8,860 nucleotides of DNA from Kiritimatiellia bacterium (GCA_017413145.1 JAFPUX010000209.1:1-8860); one strand, 5' to 3'; counted from the first letter of the stretch, positions 1-6,422 are shown. Program-made: numbers and translations. Notes: generated by a model not told the origin, from the letters alone.

Positions 1-1
1 C

Positions 2-982
2 GGCGACCGCCCGGTCGCCGGCAGCCTCGAAAACCGCTGGTATCGCATCCGCGTCCGCTCCGACGGCGCGATCCTCTCGATCTTCGACAAGGACCTCGGC
101 CGCGAACTGCTCGCCGCGCCCGCGAACGAACTCTTCTACACGCGCGACCGCTACGCCACGTGGAGCGACCCCTCCACGCTCCGCGCCCGCCGCATCGTTT
201 CCTCGGTGCGCCTCGCCGACGACCGCAAGGCGATCCTGGTCGAGAACGTCATTAAGGGCGCCGCGGACCTCGTCGAGGGCGAGCGCCAGAAGCGCTTCGG
301 CCACTACGCCTTCCCATTCGCGCTGGAACGCCCGCGCTTCGCCGCGCAGCTGAACGGCCCCGTCGTCGATCCCTTCCGCGACGTCCTGCCGCACGTCGCC
401 AACTCCTGGTGCTGCATCCGCGACTGGTGCGCGGTCGAGGACGGCGCCTGCGGCGTCGCGCTCGTCCAGCCCGACACCTGGGCGATGGAGTTCGGGCGGC
501 AACACGGCGCCGGGGCCTACGCGCGCGAAACGGCGCCGGCCTCCGCCGCGATGTGGAGCTTCGCCTTCTCCGACGGCCTCCGCTGGCACTGGTCCGGACC
601 GCCGTCCTTCCGGTTCCGCTACGTCATCACGTCCTACGCCGGCACGTGGCGTGACGCGGACCTGCCCGCCTTCGCCGCGCGCGAAACCGGCGCGCTCGCG
701 GCCGACCCGGAGATCGCGCGCCGCGTCTCGTGCGACGCGCCGGGCGTCGAACTCGTCGCGCTCAAACCGGCCGACGACGGCCGCGGCTTCGTCGCGCGCT
801 TCCGCGAAACGCACGGCCGCGCCGTCCGCGCCGCGGTCCGCCAGGACCTCGTCCCCGGTGCGCGGCCCGTCCTCTGCGACCTCCTCGAACGCCCCCTCCG
901 CGAACTGCCCGGCGGCGCGCTCGACCTCGAGCCCTTCGCCTTCGCGACCGTCCGCTTCCAGTCCCACATGACATTCCCATGA
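2..982 (+). CDS. GH38-type alpha-mannosidase, C-terminal part (5' end outside window)
   Basis: The frame is open from the window edge to a TGA at 980-982, giving 326 visible residues, so the start and the catalytic N-terminal part are missing. Visible residues 10-36 (ENRWYRIRV then DGAILSIFDKDLGREL) match the typical opening of the GH38 C-terminal beta-sandwich domain, where an N-x-(F/W)-Y segment is followed by a DG-x-(I/L)-x-S-(I/L)-x-D-K stretch. Near the end, FVARFRETHGRAV followed by CDLLER matches the late GH38 pattern in which an R-x-(Y/F)-E strand precedes a D-L-L-E-R segment. Family members remove alpha-linked mannose from glycans. The catalytic aspartate is not in view, so activity cannot be judged. 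The stop overlaps the start of the next gene (ATGA), which indicates co-translation. An internal GTG at 206 is not needed as a start because coding continues upstream of it. The family call is fairly sure; the substrate is not. Confidence 0.8.
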   Translation, partial: GDRPVAGSLENRWYRIRVRSDGAILSIFDKDLGRELLAAPANELFYTRDRYATWSDPSTLRARRIVSSVRLADDRKAILVENVIKGAADLVEGERQKRFGHYAFPFALERPRFAAQLNGPVVDPFRDVLPHVANSWCCIRDWCAVEDGACGVALVQPDTWAMEFGRQHGAGAYARETAPASAAMWSFAFSDGLRWHWSGPPSFRFRYVITSYAGTWRDADLPAFAARETGALAADPEIARRVSCDAPGVELVALKPADDGRGFVARFRETHGRAVRAAVRQDLVPGARPVLCDLLERPLRELPGGALDLEPFAFATVRFQSHMTFP

Positions 983-2304
983 ACCGATCCCCCCTCTGGC
1001 TCGCGCGTCGCGAGCGCCTCATGAAATGGTGGGCCGAAGCCCGCTTCGGCCTCTTCTACCACTACGGCCTCTTCACCGGCGGCGGATACTCCATCCGCGA
1101 CGGAGCCGACGTCCACGGCGAGCCGCTGACGTATCCGACCGCGGAGGCGTTCGACGCCGCGACGCCCGATCCGGAGGTCGTCGCCGCGAACCTCTGCGAC
1201 GCCGCCGCGAACTGTGGCGCGCGCTACGTCATCCTCACGGCGCTGCACGGCGGCGAGGCGATGTGCGTGCTCTTCCCGACGCGAAACCCGGCCTACAACT
1301 ACAAGACGAAGAAGGACTACGTCGGCGCGTTCCTCGACGCGGCGCACGCGCGCGGCCTCAAGGCCGAGCTCTACGTCCCGCTGGGCGTCGGCGCGTGGGA
1401 CGTGGTCGATCCGCCGATGGTGGCGGAGGGCGCGCGCGACCTGCCCGGCTACTTCGCCGCGCTCCGCGACCTGTTCCGCGAGATGCGCGAACGCTACGGC
1501 GACCGCATCGACGGCTTCTGGTTCGACGGCGGCCAGGAGGGCCCGGAGCGCGCGGCGTTCCCCGCCTTCGTCCGGTCCCTCTGGCCCGACGCGGTCCTCA
1601 CCAGCAACGGCGACGGCGAGCTCTGGGTCGACGAGTACGACGTCGGCACGAGCGAGGAGTACGAGGAGGAGCCCTCCCCGCCCTGGAACCGCTGGAGCGC
1701 CTACCGCCGCAACGGCCGCTGGGGCTCCACGCCGCCGCGCCGCGACTTCAACGAGGACATCCCGCACGTCGGGAAGAACTTCAAATGGTGGTGGTGCGGC
1801 GAAGGCTCGACCGAGGAGCGCTACACAAGCGACCGCTTCTTCCTCCTGCGCCAGTTCGTGGCCTGCGTCGGCCAGCGCGGCATGTGGAACTTCGCGCCCG
1901 GCATCGGGCCGTGCGCCGACGGCACGATGCCCGCCGAGATCCAGCCGTCGCTCGACGCCATCCGCGACTTCCTCGCGTGGGGCTCCGAAGCCGTGTTCGG
2001 GACGCAGGGCGGCGAGCGCTCGGTCCTCACGCCCGGCTACTTCGACCACCACAACAGCATCGGCTGGGCGGGCGTCTCGCGTCCGTTCGGCCGCGAGGAC
2101 AAGCTCTACGCGATGGTCGCGCAGGCGCCGACCAAGGGCTTCGCGCTCTTCGAGACGGACGGCTTCGTCCCGAAGAAGATCAGCGACCTGCGCACCGGCG
2201 CCGAGCTGCCGTTCCAAATGTGGGGTTCCGGCCCCTACCTCGAAGGCGTCGACTGGGGCGACGTGGACCGCTATGGCGTGAAGGTCCTCGTGTTCGAATT
2301 CTGA
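979..2304 (+). CDS. GH29-like alpha-L-fucosidase family protein
   Basis: A 441-residue protein. Residues 17-30 (WWAEARFGLFYHYG) match the GH29 N-terminal motif W-x-x-A-(K/R)-F-G-(I/L)-F-x-H-W-G. Residues 179-185 (GFWFDGG) carry the aspartate (D183) in the position of the GH29 nucleophile. Residues 303-318 (WNFAPGIGPCADGTMP) and the AWGSEAVFGT segment after them match the conserved end of the catalytic barrel (L-L-N-I-G-P-x-x-D-G-x-I-P, then NGEAIYGT). The family hydrolyses alpha-L-fucosyl bonds. The KHHDGF-type motif is altered to ALHGGEAM (88-95), so specificity may differ from classic fucosidases. No signal peptide is visible, which suggests cytoplasmic action on imported oligosaccharides. 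The start at 979 was chosen because it forms an ATGA overlap with the mannosidase stop and precedes the first conserved motif; an ATG at 1021 is a less likely alternative. There is no Shine-Dalgarno site, consistent with coupled translation. Confidence 0.82.
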   Translation: MNRSPLWLARRERLMKWWAEARFGLFYHYGLFTGGGYSIRDGADVHGEPLTYPTAEAFDAATPDPEVVAANLCDAAANCGARYVILTALHGGEAMCVLFPTRNPAYNYKTKKDYVGAFLDAAHARGLKAELYVPLGVGAWDVVDPPMVAEGARDLPGYFAALRDLFREMRERYGDRIDGFWFDGGQEGPERAAFPAFVRSLWPDAVLTSNGDGELWVDEYDVGTSEEYEEEPSPPWNRWSAYRRNGRWGSTPPRRDFNEDIPHVGKNFKWWWCGEGSTEERYTSDRFFLLRQFVACVGQRGMWNFAPGIGPCADGTMPAEIQPSLDAIRDFLAWGSEAVFGTQGGERSVLTPGYFDHHNSIGWAGVSRPFGREDKLYAMVAQAPTKGFALFETDGFVPKKISDLRTGAELPFQMWGSGPYLEGVDWGDVDRYGVKVLVFEF

Positions 2305-2307
2305 CCG

Positions 2308-2342
2308 GGGCCGGCGCGTCGGACGTGCGGCCGTCCCGGCCC
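2308..2342. terminator. Possible bidirectional terminator between convergent genes
   Basis: The 42-base gap between the fucosidase stop and the phosphodiesterase stop contains GGGCCG (2308-2313) pairing with CGGCCC (2337-2342), and an inner stem GGACG (2321-2325) with CGTCC (2332-2336). Its position between convergent genes suits a shared terminator. There is no T tract on either side and the stem is interrupted, so the call is weak. Confidence 0.3.
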
Positions 2343-2346
2343 GCGC

Positions 2347-3123
2347 TCACGGCAGGTCGACGGGCCGGCCCTCCCATTCGGGATCGGGGAGGACGCCGAG
2401 CGCGCGGACGACGGTGGGCGCAAGGTCGAGGATGCTCGTCCCGGAAATCGCGCGGGAGGGGAAGCGGCGGTTCCAGAAGAAGACCGGGATCGTCATGTCC
2501 TCGGCCGAGTCGCTGCCGTGGGTGCGGTCGTGGCCGCCGTGGTCCGCCGTGACGACGACGAGCGTGTCGTCGCCCGCGGCCTCGCACACGGCGCGGACGC
2601 AGTCCAGGCTGCCGCGGACCGCGCGCAGGTATTCCTCCCCCATCCAGCCGGAACCGTGCCCGGCCGCGTCCGTCCAGCCCAGATACAGGAAGGCGAAGTC
2701 CGGACCGCCCGCCGCCAGGTCGTCGACGCAGGCCTTCGCGACCCTGCGGTTGGCCTCCTCGTAGCCGTGGACATGGCCGGAAACGAAGACGGCGGAAGCG
2801 AGGGCGTCGGGGCGGGAAAGGTCCCGCAGCTCCTCCCAGTCGTAGTAGAAGGAGCAGGCCTTGCCCGCCGCGCGCAGCGTTTCGCAGAGGCCGCGCACCG
2901 GACGGACCTGCGGGACGTAGGTGTTCGTCAGGATGCCGTGCCGTCCGGGGGCGACGGAGTGGAACAGCGACATGTGGCAGGGCAGCGTCACGGACGGCAT
3001 GACGGTGCGGGCCGCGAGGTCGTGGACGCTGCGGGCCAGCAGCGTTTCCGTGAAATCGTGCCCGCAGGCGGGAAGTGCATCGGGGCGGAGGCCGTCGATC
3101 AGGACCAGAATGACGTTCTTCAT
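2347..3123 (-). CDS. Alkaline phosphatase superfamily / type I phosphodiesterase-like metalloenzyme
   Basis: A 258-residue protein with the metal and nucleophile pattern of the alkaline phosphatase / nucleotide pyrophosphatase superfamily. D10 lies in an N-terminal VILVLIDG strand. T46 lies in MPSVTLPCH, where the family has its Thr or Ser nucleophile, followed by the typical PGRHGI at 59-64. D152 and H156 lie in DAAGHG, D194 and H195 in TADHGG, and H202 in RTHG. Members hydrolyse phosphomonoesters or phosphodiesters with two metal ions, usually zinc; sulfatases share the fold but lack this nucleophile context. The substrate is unknown. There is no signal peptide, so it is probably cytoplasmic. 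The ATG at 3121-3123 was chosen because it sits 9 residues before the first metal ligand; the open frame extends further upstream only through LRR gene A. It begins 44 bases after that gene's stop, with no clear terminator and no Shine-Dalgarno site, so it is probably its operon partner. Confidence 0.82.
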   Translation of the reverse strand: MKNVILVLIDGLRPDALPACGHDFTETLLARSVHDLAARTVMPSVTLPCHMSLFHSVAPGRHGILTNTYVPQVRPVRGLCETLRAAGKACSFYYDWEELRDLSRPDALASAVFVSGHVHGYEEANRRVAKACVDDLAAGGPDFAFLYLGWTDAAGHGSGWMGEEYLRAVRGSLDCVRAVCEAAGDDTLVVVTADHGGHDRTHGSDSAEDMTIPVFFWNRRFPSRAISGTSILDLAPTVVRALGVLPDPEWEGRPVDLP

Positions 3124-3167
3124 TGTGCGGATTCGATCGGAACGGGGGCGGGACGCGCGCGATCGGG

Positions 3168-4460
3168 CTACTTGATCAAAAGGACCGTGCCCGGCGTAGC
3201 CTCGCGCCACTGGACGACGTAGTAGGGCCGTCCGACGCAGCCTTCGGTCGAGAGGCCGAGGACGTCGGAGTCCTTCACCTTCGTCGGCACGAGGTCGTAC
3301 TTCGGGCCGCGGATCTTGACCATGACGTCCTCGAGCTTGGTCGGGTAGTCGGCCCGCGCGCGGTCCGCGTCCGCGATCGCGGTCCACGTCCCGTGGTTCG
3401 AGAGCGCGTTCGTCCACGCGACGGCGTATTGCTCCGGAACGAAGACGACCTGGCGCGGCGTGGCCGGCGCCCAGAAGATGTAGTCCGGATCGCCCGACTG
3501 CCAGTAGAACGTCGGCGGCGGTCCGTAGAACCAGATGCGACGCGGGACGGAAAGGGCGTAGGAGTCGCAGCGGAAGGCCTGCTTCGTGAGCGACGTCAGC
3601 GTGGCTGGCAGGCGGTATTCGGAGACGCGCTTGCAGTCAAACGTCTGGACGCCGAGCGACGTGAAGGTCGAGGCGGAGAAGTCCAGCGGCTGCGTCCAGG
3701 AGGAGAGGCCCTGGAACTGCTGCTGCCCGACGAACGACGAGACGCCGGCGAACGGCGTCGCGCGGTCGAGGACGACGATGTTCGTGAGGGACGAACACCC
3801 GTTGAACAAGAGCGTGTAGATCGCCGGAAGATCCTTGACCGTGACGGTTTCGAGCCCGTAGCAGTTCTGGAAGACGGCGTCGCCGGCGGGCGCCGCCCAC
3901 GGGGCGATCACGTGCTTGAGGGCCGTCCCTTTCATGTTCTGGAACGTGTTCGGCGGCAGCTTCGTGACCGTCACCGGGAAATAGGCGACGCCGTTCGTCT
4001 CGGCGACGCCGCGGGGCGTGACGGTGGCGATCTTCGGCGACGCCGAGAAAATCTGGCGATGGTTGCCGACATCCTCGACCCACCGGAGCCGGGACGGCAG
4101 AACGACCGATTCGAGGTCCGGCATGCTCGCGAACGCATTGAAGTAAAGAGACTCGCACTCCTCGGGCAGGACGACGCGCGTGATGCCCGCCTTGCCGGAG
4201 AAGGCGTAGGTCGCGGCGCGCGTCGGATACGTGTAGCCCGCGGCGGTGCAGTCCGTGCAGAACGTCTCCATGTCGCACACGGTCGAAACGGTCGAATCGT
4301 GCGAGACGTATTGGAAGCGCCGGTTGCCCGTGTTCCACGAGATGACGAAGTTGCCGTCGGTGAACTTCGGCGCGGACGTCGTGGAGTCGGCCGTCGGGAC
4401 CCACGTGGCGAGGGCGGGGACCGCGGCGAAGGCGAGCAGGAGGGAGACGATGCGCTTCAT
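3168..4460 (-). CDS. Secreted BspA-like leucine-rich-repeat protein (LRR gene A)
   Basis: A 430-residue protein. Residues 1-18 form a Sec signal peptide (MKR, a hydrophobic core, then an A-L-A cleavage region) with no lipobox cysteine. A DGN motif follows near residues 35-37. Degenerate LRR_5/BspA repeats run from about residue 92 to 305, recognisable by units such as NAFASMPDLESVVLP, VFQNCYGLETVTV and LFNGCSSLTNIVV. Residues 310-316 are WFYGPPP and an ADADRARADYP segment follows near 360; both recur in LRR gene B. The protein ends GTVLLIK, the tail shared by the whole array. BspA-type repeats are usually surface-exposed binding or adhesion modules; the ligand here is unknown. The gene has its own promoter and a heptamer leader, and the phosphodiesterase follows it. 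The repeat-family call is firm; the biological role is open. Confidence 0.85.
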   Translation of the reverse strand: MKRIVSLLLAFAAVPALATWVPTADSTTSAPKFTDGNFVISWNTGNRRFQYVSHDSTVSTVCDMETFCTDCTAAGYTYPTRAATYAFSGKAGITRVVLPEECESLYFNAFASMPDLESVVLPSRLRWVEDVGNHRQIFSASPKIATVTPRGVAETNGVAYFPVTVTKLPPNTFQNMKGTALKHVIAPWAAPAGDAVFQNCYGLETVTVKDLPAIYTLLFNGCSSLTNIVVLDRATPFAGVSSFVGQQQFQGLSSWTQPLDFSASTFTSLGVQTFDCKRVSEYRLPATLTSLTKQAFRCDSYALSVPRRIWFYGPPPTFYWQSGDPDYIFWAPATPRQVVFVPEQYAVAWTNALSNHGTWTAIADADRARADYPTKLEDVMVKIRGPKYDLVPTKVKDSDVLGLSTEGCVGRPYYVVQWREATPGTVLLIK

Positions 4461-4470
4461 GGCGGGAGGA

Positions 4471-4491
4471 GAGGTTAAAGGTTAGAGGTGG
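4471..4491 (-). repeat. Heptamer tandem leader of LRR gene A (3 units)
   Basis: Plus-strand units GAGGTTA, AAGGTTA and GAGGTGG follow each other with a 7-base period. Read on the coding strand, this gives a pyrimidine-rich leader of TAACCTC-like units ending 10 bases before the ATG. There is no purine-rich Shine-Dalgarno site between the repeat and the start. The same arrangement is found before LRR genes B and C. Confidence 0.8.
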
Positions 4492-4508
4492 GGAGCCGGA
4501 CGGGGGCG

Positions 4509-4538
4509 ATCATACACCCGCGCGCAGGGCGCGGTCAA
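4509..4538 (-). promoter_or_regulatory. Sigma-70-type promoter of LRR gene A
   Basis: On the minus strand, TTGACC (4533-4538) lies 18 bases upstream of TATGAT (4509-4514); each hexamer matches consensus at five of six positions. Transcription would begin near 4502, giving a leader of about 42 bases that contains the heptamer repeats. The same architecture, spacer length and -10 sequence occur before LRR gene B, which strengthens the call. Confidence 0.7.
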
Positions 4539-4569
4539 CCCGGCTGCGCGACACCCGGCCGCGCGACGG

Positions 4570-4641
4570 CTTGATCGACGAAATCGACGATGCCGACGAC
4601 ACCGACGAACCCCGCATGGAAGGCCGACGGCAACCGATGCG
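4570..4641 (-). repeat. 72-base intergenic element, copy 1
   Basis: Positions 4570-4641 match 6231-6302 at 71 of 72 positions; the only difference is C at 4612 against G at 6273. The first part has a 9-base rhythm (on the minus strand, TCGTCG followed by three variable bases), and the rest contains AAGGCCGAC. In both spacers the element lies about 25-31 bases upstream of the -35 box of the next LRR gene and after the hairpins of the preceding one. Short open frames crossing it have no protein-like character, so it is more likely a regulatory or structural element than a gene. Confidence 0.85.
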
Positions 4642-4690
4642 CATTCAGTCGGCCGGTTCGTCGATTTTGTCGATTTCGTCGATTTCGTCG
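4576..4690. repeat. Long imperfect inverted repeat
   Basis: The arms 4576-4611 and 4655-4690 are inverted copies over 36 bases with 6 mismatches. Inside them, GGCCGAC (4622-4628) pairs with GTCGGCC (4648-4654), directly next to the right arm. The centre carries the palindrome ATGCGCAT (4637-4644). The result is one hairpin of about 115 bases, whose left half belongs to the 72-base element. The right arm is built of 9-base units of the TCGTCGATT type. It could be a folded RNA, a recombination substrate or a small non-autonomous element. Confidence 0.75.
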
Positions 4691-4715
4691 CCACCCCTTT
4701 TCGCCGGCCCTCCGC

Positions 4716-4741
4716 GCGGCGCGAGCTCCGTCCCGCGCCGC
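4716..4741 (-). repeat. GC-rich hairpin in the 3' flank of LRR gene B
   Basis: Positions 4716-4725 pair with 4732-4741 over 10 bases with one A-C mismatch and a 6-base loop. The neighbouring sequence, CATAAGGCCGACTC, links it to the stronger hairpin closer to the gene. A close relative is found at 6397-6422, and a related hairpin at 8723-8743. Confidence 0.6.
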
Positions 4742-4763
4742 CATAAGGCCGACTCCACGCGGA

Positions 4764-4792
4764 CGTGGCGGGGTGCGCCGCACCCCGCCACG
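4764..4792 (-). terminator. Strong hairpin after LRR gene B (terminator-like, no U tract)
   Basis: CGTGGCGGGGTGC (4764-4776) pairs perfectly with 4780-4792 over 13 bases around a 3-base GCC loop, starting 17 bases after the LRR gene B stop. CCACG at 4755-4759 can alternatively pair with CGTGG at 4764-4768, so the hairpin has a competing fold. No T tract follows in the direction of transcription. It would therefore act as an intrinsic terminator only if U tracts are dispensable in this organism; otherwise it may protect the mRNA 3' end. A related hairpin follows the gene at the right edge. Confidence 0.55.
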
Positions 4793-4809
4793 CAAGCGCG
4801 AGAGGGGGA

Positions 4810-6114
4810 CTACTTGATCAGGACGAGGGTCTCGGGCGGGAGCTCCTCGACGACCCAGTGCCAGTAGTTGCCGGTCTGCGTCGACCACTTGCCGATGGGC
4901 TTCGTTCCCTGAAGGCCCTTGGCGGCCTTGACGGACGAAAGCCCCGGGAAGTCGGAGAGCGCCTTGTCGGCGTCCGCGAGCGCCGCCACGCGCGAATCGG
5001 CCTTCCACTCCGCCGCGTGCTTGCGCGCCGCGACGAGGTAGCCGCGGGCCTTGAAGTTGAGCGCGTCGCCGTCGACCGTCGTCGGCGGGGCGCCGTAGAA
5101 CCACACGACGCGGCCCTTGCTGTTGTAGGCGAGGCATCCCCCGCCGAGCGTCGTCAGGGTTTCGGGCAGCTTCACGGTGCCGATCTTTTCGCCGTCGACG
5201 AGCGCCTGGTAGCCGAGCGTCGTGAAGGATGCCAGCGAAAAGTCGAAGTCGGCGACGAGTTTCTTGTGTCCGCGAAGGCCGTAATTTCCGAATGACGCCA
5301 GCTTCGGCATCGTGGTCGGATAGAAGGTCGTCAGGGCACCGCCGTTATTGAAGGCGTTGGCGCCGATGGACGCGAGATCGGGCGAGAACGACGCCGACGC
5401 GAGCGCCGTGCACCGGTTGAACATGCCCTCCGCGATCGTGCAGAGCGACGGCGCGGAGAAGCCCGTCATCCCCTTGCAGTCCTCGAACTGGTAGTTGCCG
5501 GAGACCGTCGTGAGGCCGGGGAACGTCAGCGTGCCGGTGATCTTCGTGCAACCTGTGAAGGCATGGTTGCCCATCGTCGTCACGGACACGGGGAACGTGA
5601 AGTCGGCCAGTTCCAGCGAGGAGCAGCCGTTGAAGACGTAGTCGCCGATGATTTCGAGCCCGGCGGGGAAGTTGACGGTCTTGAGGCCGGTGCAGGCGCG
5701 GAAGCATTCCGGCCCGATGGTCTTCATCCCCGACCCGAACATGACGTTGGTGAGCGTGGTTACGTTCTTGAACGTGTTGCCCAGCATCGTCTCGAACGAA
5801 TCCGGAAACACTGCGCTCGTGATGGCGGTGTTTTTCTCCAGACAGCCGTTGCTGGACGAAACGAGCCGGACGCCGCAATCGGCTTCCAGCGAGCGCAGGT
5901 CGAGGTCGCCCGATCCGGCGACCAGGACGGGACCTTGCCCGCTGCCGCTTTTCCCGAGCCGCCAGTTGCCGTCGGCGATCTGGGTGACGCCGATCTGCCA
6001 GTTGCCGTCGGAGATCAGGTGCGTGCAGCCGGACGGCGCGCCGTCCGTCGTGACCGTCCAAGCGGCGGAGGCGGGAAGGGCGAAAAGCGCGAGGAGGAGC
6101 AGCAGGCGACGCAT
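4810..6114 (-). CDS. Secreted BspA-like leucine-rich-repeat protein (LRR gene B)
   Basis: A 434-residue protein. Residues 1-18 form a clear Sec signal peptide (MRR, a leucine run, then a PASA-A cleavage site) without a lipobox. An N-terminal section carries two DGNW motifs (36-39 and 48-51), followed by GDLDLRSL at 69-76. LRR_5/BspA repeats of about 23 residues run from about 98 to 330, for example IGPECFRACTGLKTVNFP and MGNHAFTGCTKITGTLTFP. WFYGAPP at 338-344 and an ADADKALSDFP segment near 380 form the module shared with LRR gene A, and the protein ends TLVLIK. It is probably surface-associated or released; the partner molecule is unknown. It has its own promoter and a six-unit heptamer leader, and is followed by a strong hairpin. 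The final codons and the sequence just after the stop match those of LRR gene C. Confidence 0.87.
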   Translation of the reverse strand: MRRLLLLLALFALPASAAWTVTTDGAPSGCTHLISDGNWQIGVTQIADGNWRLGKSGSGQGPVLVAGSGDLDLRSLEADCGVRLVSSSNGCLEKNTAITSAVFPDSFETMLGNTFKNVTTLTNVMFGSGMKTIGPECFRACTGLKTVNFPAGLEIIGDYVFNGCSSLELADFTFPVSVTTMGNHAFTGCTKITGTLTFPGLTTVSGNYQFEDCKGMTGFSAPSLCTIAEGMFNRCTALASASFSPDLASIGANAFNNGGALTTFYPTTMPKLASFGNYGLRGHKKLVADFDFSLASFTTLGYQALVDGEKIGTVKLPETLTTLGGGCLAYNSKGRVVWFYGAPPTTVDGDALNFKARGYLVAARKHAAEWKADSRVAALADADKALSDFPGLSSVKAAKGLQGTKPIGKWSTQTGNYWHWVVEELPPETLVLIK

Positions 6115-6116
6115 GC

Positions 6117-6158
6117 GAGGTGAGAGGTGGGAGGTGAGAGGTTGGAAGTGAGAGGTGG
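6117..6158 (-). repeat. Heptamer tandem leader of LRR gene B (6 units)
   Basis: Six plus-strand units in a row: GAGGTGA, GAGGTGG, GAGGTGA, GAGGTTG, GAAGTGA, GAGGTGG. On the coding strand this is a TCACCTC-type pyrimidine leader that ends 2 bases before the ATG. It occupies most of the predicted 5' untranslated region and leaves no space for a normal ribosome binding site. Confidence 0.85.
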
Positions 6159-6176
6159 GGGAAGCTGACGTGGACA

Positions 6177-6206
6177 ATCATACACTCGCGCGCGAGGTGA
6201 AGTCAA
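6177..6206 (-). promoter_or_regulatory. Sigma-70-type promoter of LRR gene B
   Basis: On the minus strand, TTGACT (6201-6206) and TATGAT (6177-6182) are separated by 18 bases, as in the promoter of LRR gene A. The bases around it (GGGTTGAC upstream and GTGTATGAT at the -10) are also shared, while most of the spacer differs. Transcription would start near 6170, about 56 bases before the ATG. Confidence 0.7.
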
Positions 6207-6230
6207 CCCGGGGCGCGGCGGGCGCGGCGA

Positions 6231-6302
6231 CTTGATCGACGAAATCGACGATGCCGACGACACCGACGAACCGCGCATGGAAGGCCGACGGCAACCGATG
6301 CG
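6231..6302 (-). repeat. 72-base intergenic element, copy 2
   Basis: This second copy is identical to 4570-4641 except for G at 6273. It lies upstream of the LRR gene B promoter. Unlike copy 1, the complementary right arm is absent and a different repeat begins at 6303, so the long hairpin cannot form here. Confidence 0.85.
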
Positions 6303-6306
6303 GCGA

Positions 6307-6370
6307 GATTCCGAGAAACCGGGATTCCGAGAGACCGGAATCTGGGGTTCTCGGAATCCCGGGGTCTCGC
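6307..6370. repeat. 16-base tandem repeat and inverted copy forming a hairpin
   Basis: Two 16-base units (6307-6322 and 6323-6338) begin with GATTCCGAGA and end with ACCGG, and differ at one position. An inverted third copy follows. CCGGGATTCCGAGA (6319-6332) pairs perfectly with 6349-6362 over 14 bases, and further pairing extends the stem on both sides with bulges. It occupies the place that the right arm of the long inverted repeat has in the other spacer. Confidence 0.75.
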
Positions 6371-6396
6371 GGGCAGCCAAAGCCGCGGCCTTCCGC

Positions 6397-6422
6397 GCGG
6401 CGCGGGCTCCGTCCCGCGCCGC
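6397..6422 (-). terminator. GC-rich hairpin after LRR gene C
   Basis: GCGGCGCGGG (6397-6406) pairs perfectly with CCCGCGCCGC (6413-6422) around a 6-base CTCCGT loop. It lies about 40 bases beyond the LRR gene C stop and next to AAGGCCGACTCG. The CGTGGCGGGG hairpin present in the other two 3' flanks is missing here, so this is the only strong stem before the next element. It has no T tract. Confidence 0.45.

Noticed and set aside
206..982. GTG at 206 as the start of the mannosidase fragment
   Set aside because: The same frame is open and carries GH38 C-terminal motifs back to the window edge, so the gene starts outside the window.
634..2217. 527-codon open frame on the minus strand opposite the fucosidase gene
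   Set aside because: It is rich in R, A, V and E without motifs, and lies opposite a clear GH29 gene. Long antisense frames are expected in GC-rich coding DNA.
1026..2552. 508-codon plus-strand frame overlapping the fucosidase gene
   Set aside because: Dominated by arginine and proline, with no family features; it is a frame shadow of the GH29 gene and runs into the phosphodiesterase gene on the other strand.
3123..4478. 451-codon plus-strand frame opposite LRR gene A
   Set aside because: Composition is R/G/V/E-rich and motif-free, whereas the minus strand gives a signal peptide, LRR repeats and the array tail.
4576..4690. CRISPR-like array
   Set aside because: The repeats are 9 bases long, contiguous and without unique spacers, and no cas genes are present.
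4571..4867. Short plus-strand frame starting at the 72-base element (acidic DEIDDADDTDEP start)
   Set aside because: The acidic run is only the 9-base repeat in translation, and the frame then becomes composition-driven and crosses the end of LRR gene B.
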